From NCBI RefSeq assembly GCF_023158935.1, contig NZ_CP096120.1:2356001-2420000 (forward strand): a DNA stretch of 64,000 bases, in the 5' to 3' direction. This document shows positions 42,656-54,742 of this stretch, piece by piece. Source of the DNA: Acinetobacter portensis. Its GTDB lineage: Bacteria; Pseudomonadota; Gammaproteobacteria; Pseudomonadales; Moraxellaceae. Within the stretch, counting starts at the first letter, position 1. Each line of letters starts with the position of its first letter. Position numbers and translations under genes: made by a program. The notes beneath the pieces were generated by a model. The model had not been told where the DNA came from. It ran no database searches and saw only the letters and a program-made list of their open reading frames with translations.

Positions 42656-42923
42656 AAGGATGTTTAAAAAACAAGTACTTAATTACCTAACTAGGACTAT
42701 TATTAATTAAATATTATTCAATATGAAATATAATAAAATTATCTATTAATAGAAAAAATATATTAATAACCAACTGTTAAAATTATAATCAAATTATCTC
42801 ACTATTTTATTGAACATTTTTTTAAATTTGTATTTTTATTCAACATATAAAATTTATATATATCGAATAAAAAAATATTAAAACAAAATTCAATTGATTA
42901 TTATCCAACCAAAATGCTTGGTT
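42656..42923. other. Very AT-rich intergenic DNA
   Basis: About 270 bases of extremely AT-rich sequence lie between the candidate small RNA and the EamA stop codon. No gene or clear motif is visible. If the small RNA is real, its promoter lies here. Confidence 0.5.
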
Positions 42924-43808
42924 TTAGGCTTTCTTTTGCGCCAAAATAATTCCCAAAACAATAATAATGCCACCAATCGTGTGATAAATCGTCCATGCTT
43001 CTTTTAACCATAAATATGCAATGAGTGCGGTAAAGACAGGCATTAAATTCATGAAAATACTGGTTCTATTTGGACCATTTTTTTGAATAGAGAGCATCCA
43101 AATTAACGGTGCTATAAAAGATGGGAAAATACCTGCATATAAAACACTTGCTACATTTTTTGTGTTTATAGCATCTAAACCCAACCACATTAAAAATGGT
43201 AAATGATAAATAAGCGCAAAAATAATCTGTACATACAAACTGAGCATCAGTGGAATTTGTAGCTTCCACTTTTTAAGAAACACGCCATAAAATGCATAAA
43301 AGAATACGGCTGCAATCATTAGCAAGTCACCTAAATGACCACCTAAATTCAGTAAACTTGTAATACTCCCCTGTGCAATCACAAATATAAGACCACTAAA
43401 TGAGAGGATTCCACCAATTACAGCAAACTTACTTGGAAAATCTTTAAGAATCACCATCGACACAAAAATGGTAAATATTGGAATAAATGCGTTAATAATC
43501 CCCATATTTGTTGCACTTGTATAATGTGCCGCAGCATAGGCAATCCCTTGATACAACACCATGCCGAATGCAGATAACACAGCAAGTTTTGGTAAATAAG
43601 GACGTATAGAAGACCATTCTCGAATAAGCTTTATAGACATAAATGGCGTTAAAATAAGAAAGGCAACCAACCATCTATAAAAACTAATGCTCACAGGTGA
43701 AATATAGTCTGCAACATAGCGTGTTACAGCAACATTCAGTGCCCAAATAAACACGGCAATTAATGGCAATAAAACTGCCCAATTATTTGTTTTGGCTTGC
43801 TGATTCAT
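42924..43808 (-). CDS. EamA family transporter (DMT superfamily)
   Basis: This is a 294-residue inner-membrane protein with ten predicted helices arranged as two EamA repeats (about residues 10-135 and 150-285). Typical segments are WALNVAVTRYVADYISPVSISFYRW in the first repeat and VFTALIAYLWLKEAWTIYHTIGG in the second. Relatives export amino acids and metabolites. The longer frame begins at TTG 43847, but the ATG at 43806-43808 gives a normal start (MNQQAKTN). A divergent AraC-type regulator 150 bases away is its likely controller. Confidence 0.85.
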   Translation of the reverse strand: MNQQAKTNNWAVLLPLIAVFIWALNVAVTRYVADYISPVSISFYRWLVAFLILTPFMSIKLIREWSSIRPYLPKLAVLSAFGMVLYQGIAYAAAHYTSATNMGIINAFIPIFTIFVSMVILKDFPSKFAVIGGILSFSGLIFVIAQGSITSLLNLGGHLGDLLMIAAVFFYAFYGVFLKKWKLQIPLMLSLYVQIIFALIYHLPFLMWLGLDAINTKNVASVLYAGIFPSFIAPLIWMLSIQKNGPNRTSIFMNLMPVFTALIAYLWLKEAWTIYHTIGGIIIVLGIILAQKKA

Positions 43809-43958
43809 AAATATTTCATGTCTTAAATGCGAGTGATTATTGTGCAAAAAGTCTGAAACAATTTAAATACTGAATTTCAGACATCTATACCGTATATTCG
43901 ACATTGTAAAAATAAGAATAATTTCCTAAAACTCACCAACTCATTGAACCTATACGAC

Positions 43959-44708
43959 ATGATTGAACTTGAAAAATATATAACAGTAGAAGAATTTTTT
44001 TATGAAAAAGATGATGTTGTGAATCCCCATGCATCTATTTGGGGAGATTTTAATTTTTGCCTAAATGGTATTTTAGAATATGAAATTGATGGACATACAC
44101 AATTATCTCCACCTAGCTATGGTATTTGGATTCCATCCCGTACAACGCATCACTGTAAAGCAATTGAACAAACCAAAATTCATTATGTCGCTATTCGCTT
44201 TCATCCGAACTTATGCCAACATTTTTCTAAAAATGCAGAAATTTTAGGAGTAAGTTTCTTTCTTCGAACATTGGTTGAGGAAGTTTTAAATTTTAAAGTT
44301 AATGCTAATAATTTAAATATTTACCGCAACTTACTTCAAGTTTTATTAGATCAACTGATTGTAGCACCCAAATATAATCACTACTTACCACAAAGCAACC
44401 ACCCTGTTTTAAAAGAAGTTTTAGAAAAACTATCTTCTCCTAAAAATTTAGCATGTAGTCTTCATCAACTCATTTCACAAGCTCCAATTACAGAGCGTCA
44501 CTTATTACGTTTATGCCAACAGGAACTAAATATGACGATTTCTGAATGGCGTAATCGGGCTAAAATTTTATATGCCATTACCCAATTACGTCAGGGGGAA
44601 TCAATAAAAAAAATTGGATATGATTTAGGTTATAACCATAGCTCGAGCTTTATTGAGTTTTTTAAAAGATACACAGATCAAACACCGAATCAACTTAAAT
44701 CTTCTTAA
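43959..44708 (+). CDS. AraC family transcriptional regulator
   Basis: The N-terminal cupin-like sensing domain (about residues 15-90) includes SPPSYGIWIPSRTTHHC. The C-terminal AraC DNA-binding domain has two helix-turn-helix units: ITERHLLRLCQQELNMTISEWRNRAKIL, then KKIGYDLGYNHSSSFIEFFKRYTDQTPNQL, which matches the family signature. An in-frame TTG lies 15 bases upstream, but the ATG at 43959 is chosen. Divergent placement suggests it controls the EamA exporter; the inducer is unknown. Confidence 0.87.
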   Translation: MIELEKYITVEEFFYEKDDVVNPHASIWGDFNFCLNGILEYEIDGHTQLSPPSYGIWIPSRTTHHCKAIEQTKIHYVAIRFHPNLCQHFSKNAEILGVSFFLRTLVEEVLNFKVNANNLNIYRNLLQVLLDQLIVAPKYNHYLPQSNHPVLKEVLEKLSSPKNLACSLHQLISQAPITERHLLRLCQQELNMTISEWRNRAKILYAITQLRQGESIKKIGYDLGYNHSSSFIEFFKRYTDQTPNQLKSS

Positions 44709-44897
44709 TGCAAGCCTGAAAGAACAGCATTCTAAAAACATCATCTTAGTTAATTCGGCACTAAAAAATAACATTGCTGTTTTCATATTCAGTTATTTTA
44801 AATGTACAAATTTACCTCAAATTCAGCAAAAAATTCACTTGCTCCTCTCATTAATAACCGCTAAAACATTTGAGTACTTATTATTAGAGAATTTGTC

Positions 44898-45440
44898 ATG
44901 GCTTCTGTATACAACATTCCAGTAAAAACCATTCAGGGTTATGATGTCACACTTAACCAATATGAAGGCAAAGTTTTACTTCTTGTAAATGTTGCGTCTA
45001 AATGTGGTTTAACACCGCAATATGAGGGCTTAGAAAAACTTTATACAGAAAAGAAAAATGCAGGATTAGAAATTTTAGGATTTCCTGCAAATAACTTTTT
45101 AGCTCAAGAACCAGGTTCAGATGAAGAAATTCAAGAATTTTGCTCTGTAAATTACAAAGTAGACTTCCCTCTTTTCTCTAAAATTTCTGTTGCAGGTGAA
45201 GACAAGCATCCACTTTACCAAACTTTAACGCAAGCTATTCCAGAACGTATTGGTGAAGGCCCTTGGTGGAAAGATCTTGTAGATTATGGTTTAACACCAA
45301 ACGAACCACCTGAAATTTTATGGAATTTCGAAAAGTTCCTTGTGTCTAAAACAGGTGAAATTGTTGCGCGTTTTGCGCCAGATATCACTGCAGATGATGC
45401 TCGAATTGTAGATGCAATTAATGCTGAACTTGCAAAATAA
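44898..45440 (+). CDS. Glutathione peroxidase family thiol peroxidase
   Basis: This 180-residue enzyme reduces hydroperoxides. The peroxidatic cysteine is Cys36 (NVASKCGLTPQY). The rest of the catalytic tetrad is conserved as Gln70 in FLAQEPG and Trp-Asn in LWNFEKFL. A second cysteine, Cys82 in EFCSVNY, sits where thioredoxin-dependent relatives have the resolving cysteine. The usual FPCNQF cysteine is replaced (FPANNF). A thioredoxin-linked 2-Cys mechanism is therefore more likely than true glutathione use. It is followed by a terminator. Confidence 0.9.
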   Translation: MASVYNIPVKTIQGYDVTLNQYEGKVLLLVNVASKCGLTPQYEGLEKLYTEKKNAGLEILGFPANNFLAQEPGSDEEIQEFCSVNYKVDFPLFSKISVAGEDKHPLYQTLTQAIPERIGEGPWWKDLVDYGLTPNEPPEILWNFEKFLVSKTGEIVARFAPDITADDARIVDAINAELAK

Positions 45441-45461
45441 GCTTCATTTAATCCATTAGGA

Positions 45462-45492
45462 AGAAAAGAGCATACACATGCTCTTTTTTACA
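45462..45492 (+). terminator. Terminator after the glutathione peroxidase gene
   Basis: AAAAGAGCAT/ATGCTCTTTT hairpin with an ACAC loop and a T run. Confidence 0.88.
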
Positions 45493-45580
45493 AAAGTAAT
45501 GTTATAACTTTGCAAAAATCTGTTTTTTCTCCACATTTCCCCCTTATATTAAAACTCTCTTTATCAATGCTGTGCTGATT

Positions 45581-46150
45581 ATGAAAAAAGTTATTCAAGG
45601 TGCATTACTCCCTTTTGTTATTTTTAGCGCAGGAGTTCTTTTAATTGGTTGTGAACAAAATCAATTACCTGAAACCACATCAGATAAAAGTGAAACTGAA
45701 CAATCTCTTGATGTTTCATCTAATAATGAAGCACCTGAAAATTTAAAAAGTGGCAATATGCTTTATATTGTTCGCGATGTTGCAGACATGCAAATGAAAG
45801 CTGGCGAATATATTGAGCAATTAAAACAAACGCAGACCGACCTTGAAAGTGCGGTTAATGCACAAAATCATGAACAATTACAAACAGCAGCAACTCAGCT
45901 TCAAACTCAATTAAAAGCATTGAATCAAGTTTTAGAGTCTTTAAATTTAAAGAGTCAGGAAATTGATAGTATCCGTGCAAATATTTTATCTGCCAATGAA
46001 AAAGTCTTAAATTCTTCTTTCTTGAATGGTGATCTAGATTTATCTAAGGTCGATTTAGAAAAAATTGAACAGCAAATGGGTAGCGTTCAAGATGAAATGA
46101 TTAAACTTGCAAGCATGATGATTTCATCGAATGACAAAGAGTCTTCTTAA
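45581..46150 (+). CDS. Putative lipoprotein with coiled coil
   Basis: This is a 189-residue protein of unknown function. A type II signal peptide ends in the lipobox LIGC, giving a lipidated cysteine at about residue 24 in the outer or inner membrane. A Ser/Thr/Glu-rich linker follows. From about residue 65 the chain is Gln/Leu/Glu-rich and strongly helical (KQTQTDLESAVNAQNHEQLQ and later heptads). The frame extends upstream to GTG 45572, but the ATG at 45581 starts directly with the signal peptide. No named family was recognised. Confidence 0.7.
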   Translation: MKKVIQGALLPFVIFSAGVLLIGCEQNQLPETTSDKSETEQSLDVSSNNEAPENLKSGNMLYIVRDVADMQMKAGEYIEQLKQTQTDLESAVNAQNHEQLQTAATQLQTQLKALNQVLESLNLKSQEIDSIRANILSANEKVLNSSFLNGDLDLSKVDLEKIEQQMGSVQDEMIKLASMMISSNDKESS

Positions 46151-46192
46151 GTTATTATAGACTCCTACCTTCCTTTTAATCTCTTATGCTTT

Positions 46193-46633
46193 ATGCAGTT
46201 AATTATTTTTACAGGCGTTCAAGCTTCAGGAAAGTCGAGTTTTTATTTATTGAATTTAGCGCATAGTCATTTGCGTATAAATTTAGATATGCTAAAAACT
46301 CGCCATCGTGAAAATATTATTTTTGAAGCAGGTTTAGCTTCTAAAACTAAAATGGTTATAGACAATACCAACCCTACCAAAGCAGATAGAGCGCGTTATA
46401 TTCAACGTGCTAAAGATGCAGGTTTTAAAGTCATTTCTTATTATTTTGAAACAGATTTGAATAGTGCTTTAGAGCGTAATAGTCACCGTACAGGCAAAGC
46501 CAGTATTCCTGAAGTTGGTGTCCGAGCAACTTATAAGAAACTAGAAATACCGAGTTTAGATGAAGGATTTGATGAGATATTCAAGATAAAAATTGTGGGA
46601 AATGGGGAGTTTGATATTATTAATACCTACTAA
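46193..46633 (+). CDS. P-loop kinase-like ATPase (polynucleotide kinase/zeta-toxin-like fold)
   Basis: This 146-residue protein starts with a Walker A motif TGVQASGKSSF (residues 7-17). DMLKTRHRENIIFEAGL and MVIDNTNPTKADRARYI (Walker B-like DNT) resemble the AAA_33 kinases that phosphorylate nucleic-acid ends or small molecules. A lid arginine region (LERNSHRTGKASIP) follows. Zeta toxins share this fold, but no antitoxin gene is adjacent, so a toxin role is not supported. It is short for the family and the substrate is unknown. Confidence 0.72.
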   Translation: MQLIIFTGVQASGKSSFYLLNLAHSHLRINLDMLKTRHRENIIFEAGLASKTKMVIDNTNPTKADRARYIQRAKDAGFKVISYYFETDLNSALERNSHRTGKASIPEVGVRATYKKLEIPSLDEGFDEIFKIKIVGNGEFDIINTY

Positions 46634-46641
46634 ATTAAAAC

Positions 46642-47312
46642 TTATAAACACGAGTCTTTTTTAATTAGGCTAATTAATTCACCTACATATTTTCTTGAAA
46701 TATCAACAAAATTATCATTAATATTTTCTAAATCACTTAATAACTTATCTGTTTCAATACTACCCTTAGTACTTACAACATCGCATATTTCATCAAATAG
46801 ACTATTTATATGATCATAATAATCAATTAAATAACTTTTTAACAATTGATTGTCTTTAACCTCCAAATAAAATAGCCCTTCATGCATTAAATCATTATTA
46901 GATTTAGTTATATTTTCTATATTTCGATATACTGCATTATGCATTTGTTCTATTAAAATCTGTCTATCAGGCCTACCTGTACAATGTAATTTTTTTAAAT
47001 CTAAAGTAAGAGCTGTGAGATCAAGGGAATATCCATGCGTTTTTTTAATTGTAAAATAAGATCTTTTCCTAAACCACTAAAATAATTTACTCTATGTTGT
47101 TCTTTCCAGTTATCAAGTAATAGATAGGCAACAACTGCAGCATATAATGTTGCTCCTGTATTTAAACAGGAAGCTAAAGTTGCACCTTTATCAGTTGATA
47201 CAGGCAAGATGAACCAAAGTGTAATTAGTAAGGTATATGAAAAAATAAATAAAAACATCGACAACATGCGTCTAAATAAGCTTAATTCCGAAATTTTTTT
47301 CAAACTCAGCAC
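46642..47312 (-). pseudogene. Frameshifted gene for a small membrane protein (unknown family)
   Basis: Two reading frames join into one gene. The 5' part (from GTG 47312) encodes two membrane helices (MLSMFLFIFSYTLLITLWFI and ATLYAAVVAYLLLDNW) and stops at 47001. The 3' part in the -1 frame continues without a break from about 47035: THGYSLDLTALTLDLKKLHC leads into the frame starting MHNAVYRN at 46944. The switch falls at a run of seven A (47040-47046), so loss of one A from eight, or ribosomal -1 slippage on A AAA AAA, would explain it. I do not recognise the family. Composition is AT-rich, unlike the neighbouring atp genes. Confidence 0.6.
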
Positions 47313-47340
47313 CCTTTTTATTTTTAATTATTTATAGCAT

Positions 47341-47371
47341 AAAAAAACCACCCTTTCGGGTGGTTTTTTCA
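47341..47371 (-). terminator. Terminator of the ATP synthase operon
   Basis: An AACCACCC/GGGTGGTT hairpin with T6 on the minus strand lies 16 bases past the atpC stop codon. A matching A run on the other side makes it potentially bidirectional. Confidence 0.92.
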
Positions 47372-47386
47372 ATCTCAAACTGCGTC

Positions 47387-47806
47387 TTATTGAGCGCGGT
47401 TTTTGATTTTGCGGATCGTTTCCAACTGAGCAGCAGTTTCTGCAAGAGCAGCCAATGCAGCAGCAGCGTCCAAATCGCTCTTTTGATTTGCAAGCAATGC
47501 TTCAGCGTTTTTACGCGCTTCAATAATTGCAGCTTCATCTAAGTTGTCAGCACGAACTGCAGTATCTGCAAGAACAGTAACAACATGCGGTTGAACTTCT
47601 AGAACACCACCCGATACATAGATTAACTCTTCTGTACCGTTTTCCAACACAACGCGGATTGCGCCAGGTTGAAGCAAAGTTACTAACGGAGCATGTCCAG
47701 GCATAATACCTAACTCACCGCCAGCACCTTTAGCAATTAGCATAGTTACAGTGCCAGAGTACAAAGACTCTTTTACACTTACAACGTCACATTGCATAGT
47801 CGCCAT
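47387..47806 (-). CDS. atpC: ATP synthase F1 subunit epsilon
   Basis: This 139-residue subunit links gamma to the c-ring and inhibits ATP hydrolysis. The N-terminal beta sandwich (MATMQCDVVSVKESLYSG, GELGIMPGHAPLVTLL) is followed by the helical hairpin from about residue 90. It is the last gene of the operon, 26 bp after atpD. Confidence 0.96.
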   Translation of the reverse strand: MATMQCDVVSVKESLYSGTVTMLIAKGAGGELGIMPGHAPLVTLLQPGAIRVVLENGTEELIYVSGGVLEVQPHVVTVLADTAVRADNLDEAAIIEARKNAEALLANQKSDLDAAAALAALAETAAQLETIRKIKNRAQ

Positions 47807-47832
47807 GAGAATCTCCTAAATTAGGGAACTAA

Positions 47833-49242
<1,410 letters not shown>

Positions 49243-49253
49243 TCAAAATAATG

Positions 49254-50123
49254 TTAAACGGCAGCGGCACCACCAACGATCTCAGAAATTTCCTGAGTAA
49301 TCGCGGCTTGACGCAGCTTGTTATAAATAAGTTGTAGGTTCTTGATGAGATCACCAGCGTTATCAGTTGCAGCTTTCATTGCAACCATACGAGCAGACTG
49401 CTCACACGCGATGTTTTCAATCACACCTTGATACACCACAGACTCAATGTAACGAACTAATAAACCATTTAAAAGCTCTTCAGCTTCTGGCTCATAGATA
49501 TAATCCCAACCATATTGACGGTTTAGACCCTTGTCATCTTCAGACGCAGCTAAAGGAACAAGTTGTTCGATTTTTTGATCTTGAGTCATGGCGTTTACAA
49601 AGCCGTTAGAAACTAAATAAATACGATCTAAATCGCCTTTATCGTAAGCATCTAACATTACCTGTACAGAACCAGTTAACTGTTCAAGACTTGGAGTATC
49701 GCCTACATTCGTAGTCGCACCAAGAACTTTACCGCCGTAGTTTTTAAAAAACGAAACCGCTTTTTGACCAATTAAAGCAAATTGAACTTCAATTGACTGC
49801 TCTTGTTGTTGCTGTACATGTTTAACAACCTTCTTGAACAAGTTAATGTTCAAGCCACCTGCCAAACCACGATCTGATGACACAATGATATAGCCAACGC
49901 GCTTAACAGGACGTTCAACCATATAACGGTGTTTGTATTCAGGATTCGCTTGTACCAAATGAGCAATTACACGGTGCATATTTTCGGCATACGGACGGCC
50001 TTGAGCCATGCGCTCTTGCGCACGACGCATCTTAGAAGCTGCTACCATCTGCATCGCGCGAGTAATTTTCTGCGTGCTTTTGATACTAGCTACTTTGGCG
50101 CGAATTTCTTTTAAATTTGCCAT
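49254..50123 (-). CDS. atpG: ATP synthase F1 subunit gamma
   Basis: This 289-residue central stalk protein has long N- and C-terminal helices that form the rotating coiled coil. The conserved start [33 protein letters not shown] and the C-terminal signature [13 protein letters not shown] are both present. Confidence 0.96.
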   Translation of the reverse strand: MANLKEIRAKVASIKSTQKITRAMQMVAASKMRRAQERMAQGRPYAENMHRVIAHLVQANPEYKHRYMVERPVKRVGYIIVSSDRGLAGGLNINLFKKVVKHVQQQQEQSIEVQFALIGQKAVSFFKNYGGKVLGATTNVGDTPSLEQLTGSVQVMLDAYDKGDLDRIYLVSNGFVNAMTQDQKIEQLVPLAASEDDKGLNRQYGWDYIYEPEAEELLNGLLVRYIESVVYQGVIENIACEQSARMVAMKAATDNAGDLIKNLQLIYNKLRQAAITQEISEIVGGAAAV

Positions 50124-50212
50124 ACGCTTAACCTAGTATTCGAAGGCCCTTGCGAGCCTCCGAAGGTTGATTCCGTGAACCAAACCAACACTAAATTTCA
50201 ACAGTTTGAAAC

Positions 50213-51757
50213 TTAGTAAGTTTGAGTCGCTTTAAAGCTTTCAATACCTGCTTTGAATGTTGCTTCGATATCTTTATCCCAAGCACCAGTCTCATCAATC
50301 TTTTGCATTAACGCTGCGTGTTCTGAACGGAAGTAAGAAACTAACGCAGCATCAAATGCAACGATTTTCTTAACTTCTACGTCAGCCATGTAGCCTTCGT
50401 TAGATGCATAAATTGAAACAGCTTGGTCAGCAATTGAATATGGAGCATATTGTTTTTGCTTCATTAATTCAGTTACACGTTGACCATGTTCTAATTGCTT
50501 ACGAGTTGCTTCATCAAGATCAGAAGCGAACTGAGCAAACGCTGCTAATTCACGATATTGAGCCAAAGCGGTACGGATACCACCAGACAATTTTTTGATG
50601 ATCTTAGTTTGCGCAGAACCACCAACACGAGATACAGAGATACCCGCGTTCACAGCAGGACGGATACCTGCGTTGAATAATGATGTTTCTAAGAAGATCT
50701 GACCATCAGTAATCGAAATTACGTTCGTTGGTACGAATGCAGATACGTCACCCGCTTGAGTTTCAATAATTGGTAATGCAGTTAATGAACCAGTTTGGCC
50801 TTTAACTTCACCATTAGTGAATTTCTCAACGTAGTCAGCAGATACACGAGAAGCACGTTCAAGTAGACGTGAATGTAGATAGAACACGTCACCTGGGTAA
50901 GCTTCACGACCTGGTGGACGGCGTAAAAGCAATGAAATTTGACGGTAAGCAACAGCTTGCTTAGACAAGTCATCATAAATGATTAACGCATCTTCACCGC
51001 GGTCACGGAAGTATTCGCCCATTGTACAGCCAGAGTATGGAGCAAGATAAAGCATTGCTGCTGGATCCGCTGCCGCTGCTGCTACAACAGTTGTATACGC
51101 CATAGCGCCAGTTTCTTCTAGCTTGCGTACAACGTTAGCGATAGTCGATTGTTTTTGACCAATCGCTACGTATACACATTTAATGCCAGAGTTTTTCTGA
51201 GCGATGATCGCGTCGATCGCCATTGCTGTTTTACCAGTTTGACGGTCACCAATGATCAACTCACGTTGACCACGGCCTACAGGGATCATTGTATCTACTG
51301 ATTTATAACCAGTTTGTACAGGTTGATCCACTGATTGACGCCAAATTACGCCTGGTGCTACTTTTTCAACAGCATCAGTTAATTTTGCATCAATAGGGCC
51401 TTTACCATCAATTGGGTTACCCAAAGCATCTACTACACGGCCTAAAAGTTCTGGACCAACCGGAACTTCTAATACACGACCTGTGCAACGAGCTTTTTGA
51501 CCTTCTTGAAGGCTTAAGTAGTTACCTAAAACAACGACGCCCACTGAATCCTGTTCTAGGTTCAGTGCCATACCATAAAGGCCGCCGTCGAATTCGATCA
51601 TTTCACCGTACATTGCATCAGCAAGGCCGTGAATACGCACAATACCGTCGGAAACCATAACAATGGTTCCTTCGTTCTTAGCGGTTGCGCTGGTGTCCAG
51701 ATCGCCGATACGCTGTTTAATGAGCGCACTGATCTCGGATGGATTCAGTTGTTGCAT
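50213..51757 (-). CDS. atpA: ATP synthase F1 subunit alpha
   Basis: This is the regulatory nucleotide-binding subunit of F1, 514 residues. The Walker A-type motif GDRQTGKT lies near residue 170, and the alpha/beta signature [10 protein letters not shown] is near 365. The upstream frame includes an earlier start, but the ATG at 51755-51757 gives the family-type start [10 protein letters not shown] and has GAGG 9 bases before it. It lies 42 bp after atpH. Confidence 0.97.
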   Translation of the reverse strand: MQQLNPSEISALIKQRIGDLDTSATAKNEGTIVMVSDGIVRIHGLADAMYGEMIEFDGGLYGMALNLEQDSVGVVVLGNYLSLQEGQKARCTGRVLEVPVGPELLGRVVDALGNPIDGKGPIDAKLTDAVEKVAPGVIWRQSVDQPVQTGYKSVDTMIPVGRGQRELIIGDRQTGKTAMAIDAIIAQKNSGIKCVYVAIGQKQSTIANVVRKLEETGAMAYTTVVAAAAADPAAMLYLAPYSGCTMGEYFRDRGEDALIIYDDLSKQAVAYRQISLLLRRPPGREAYPGDVFYLHSRLLERASRVSADYVEKFTNGEVKGQTGSLTALPIIETQAGDVSAFVPTNVISITDGQIFLETSLFNAGIRPAVNAGISVSRVGGSAQTKIIKKLSGGIRTALAQYRELAAFAQFASDLDEATRKQLEHGQRVTELMKQKQYAPYSIADQAVSIYASNEGYMADVEVKKIVAFDAALVSYFRSEHAALMQKIDETGAWDKDIEATFKAGIESFKATQTY

Positions 51758-51799
51758 TGCGCTATACCTCAATCTTTTTAAAGTTCAGTCTTCGAGCCA

Positions 51800-52336
51800 T
51801 TAAGCAAGAAGACGAGTCCGCATTTTTTCAAGCTTGTTAAGCGCAGAATCATCTATCACTTGGTCGCCTGCACGAATAACCACACCAGCAATTAACTCTG
51901 GTTTAACTTCTACAGAAACGTTTACTGCTGCTTCGAATTTTTTCTCTAATGCATGTGCAAGTAATTGTTCTTGTACAGAAGTCAATGGGAATGCTGATTC
52001 AATCACAACATCCACAGTATTGTTATTCTGTGATTTGAGCTGTTCGTATTCTGCTGCAATTTCAGGAAGAAGAGATAAACGGCCATTTTCGGCAAGCAAT
52101 GTCAAAAAGTTAGACACTGAAACGTTTTGGTCTTCACCTAAAACTTTAACAATAACACTTACCTGCTCAGCAGGAGTAAGCTCAGGGCGATTTAGATAAG
52201 CTGAAAATGCTTCGTCTTGCACCGCAGCACTGAGCAATTCAAGTGCTGTTGACCAAGAGTCAGTCGCACTTTGCTCAGAAGCGTACGCAAATGCTGCTTT
52301 AGCGTATGGGCGTGCCAACGTCAAGAGTTCAGCCAT
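51800..52336 (-). CDS. atpH: ATP synthase F1 subunit delta
   Basis: This 178-residue peripheral stalk protein connects F1 to the b subunits. It has the N-terminal six-helix domain ([12 protein letters not shown]) and the C-terminal signature [18 protein letters not shown]. It is 12 bp downstream of atpF. Confidence 0.95.
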   Translation of the reverse strand: MAELLTLARPYAKAAFAYASEQSATDSWSTALELLSAAVQDEAFSAYLNRPELTPAEQVSVIVKVLGEDQNVSVSNFLTLLAENGRLSLLPEIAAEYEQLKSQNNNTVDVVIESAFPLTSVQEQLLAHALEKKFEAAVNVSVEVKPELIAGVVIRAGDQVIDDSALNKLEKMRTRLLA

Positions 52337-52348
52337 AATCCGCCTCTC

Positions 52349-52819
52349 TTAAAGTTTAGCAGCCAGCTGAGTCAGCATGGCATTGTGAGCTTCTGCGTCA
52401 ACTTGTTGGCTAAGAATTTTCTCAGCACCAACAACTGCAAGAGCAGCAACTTGTTGACGTAATTCTTCACGAGCAGAATTGATTTCAGTATCAACAGCTT
52501 CTTTAGCCTGTTGACGAATACGCTCACCTTCAGCAGATGCTTGAGTACGCGCTTCTTCAATCAATTGCGCACCGCGACGGTTCGCTTGTTCGATCAATTG
52601 AGCCGCTTGTGCTTTAGCCGCGTCTAATTCCGCTTTCACTTGAGCTTGCGCATCCGCAAGATCAGCTTTCGCTTTTTCAGCTGCGTTTAAGCCATCAGCG
52701 ATTTTACGCTGACGCTCACTAATCGCATTGATTAGTGGTGGCCATACAAACTTCATGCAGAATGCGACAAAAATCGCAAAAGCAATCGCTTGGCCAATCA
52801 ATGTGAGGTTGATATTCAT
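52349..52819 (-). CDS. atpF: ATP synthase Fo subunit b
   Basis: This 156-residue stator protein has one N-terminal membrane helix (residues 5-25, ending [10 protein letters not shown]) followed by a long Ala/Glu/Gln-rich helix that dimerises. The length equals that of E. coli subunit b. Confidence 0.96.
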   Translation of the reverse strand: MNINLTLIGQAIAFAIFVAFCMKFVWPPLINAISERQRKIADGLNAAEKAKADLADAQAQVKAELDAAKAQAAQLIEQANRRGAQLIEEARTQASAEGERIRQQAKEAVDTEINSAREELRQQVAALAVVGAEKILSQQVDAEAHNAMLTQLAAKL

Positions 52820-52857
52820 TGCTATTCCTCAATAGTTTAATTTAGGAATTAAGCTGA

Positions 52858-53112
<255 letters not shown>

Positions 53113-53190
53113 TCAGAGGTTAGGTTTTATACCAAGTTAAATTAAAGAAAATTATAGGCTTAACCATCTTATGATAGTTAAGCATTACCA

Positions 53191-54069
<879 letters not shown>

Positions 54070-54172
54070 TCACACCTGGTCAATGTCAAATACTAATATA
54101 GAGAAAACGAATATCGCGTGCTGCTTGATATCTCGCTCCACTCCAAAAAAACTTTTCAATTTTTTGTTGCGT

Positions 54173-54571
54173 TTAAACTCGTTTCTGAAGGCGTGATACA
54201 CAAAAAGGTGCAACCCACGACATGGCTTGAACGAGCATAAACCCACAAAACAATGCTCCCGCTGACAACGGTTTAACATTGCTCAAAATTAAAATGAATC
54301 CAATGATCACTATAGCAAACTTGCCCATCATGCCCCTATACATGTTCAAAAGAACTTGCTTCGTTGCTCGCGCGCCTGCCGTTCGAAACGACTGCCAAGA
54401 AAAATAACTACTCGCTAACCAGCAAACTAACGCTCCAAGAGCGGCGCTATAAGCGGCAGTTGTGTCTTTCAAGACCAACGCAATCAAGGCTGAAACAGGA
54501 ATCATACATGCTTGTATGAGGATTAAAGCTTTCGCTAATCGTCGATCAATCATGCGACTAGTTCGGCTCAT
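54173..54571 (-). CDS. atpI: ATP synthase subunit I
   Basis: This 132-residue membrane protein with four helices assists c-ring assembly or Mg2+ supply. It opens the operon. Several starts compete: GTG 54583, ATG 54577 and ATG 54571. GTGGA lies about 7 bases before 54571, so that one is used. The charge pattern RMIDRRLAKAL before the first helix is typical. Confidence 0.87.
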   Translation of the reverse strand: MSRTSRMIDRRLAKALILIQACMIPVSALIALVLKDTTAAYSAALGALVCWLASSYFSWQSFRTAGARATKQVLLNMYRGMMGKFAIVIIGFILILSNVKPLSAGALFCGFMLVQAMSWVAPFCVSRLQKRV

Positions 54572-54636
54572 ATACATTTCCACTTACAGCACTAATGCTT
54601 GACAAGTTTATCAGGTGATCGATTTTTATCGGAGGC

Positions 54637-54665
54637 ATTATAGAGTTAGCCCCCTAAACATGCAA
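54637..54665 (-). promoter_or_regulatory. Promoter of the atp operon
   Basis: On the minus strand, TTGCAT and TATAAT are separated by exactly 17 bases, near the sigma-70 ideal. The atpI start is about 65 bases downstream. Confidence 0.85.
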
Positions 54666-54742
54666 TCGTTTCCCGACCTAAGTCGAGTTTTTTTGCAACT
54701 ATGTAACATTATCTTTATGTTTATTTTTGCTTAATAAATAGT

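Noticed and set aside
46193..46633. Toxin-antitoxin system
   Set aside because: Only the kinase-like fold is suggestive; no small partner gene lies beside it, and the next gene is a frameshifted membrane protein on the other strand.
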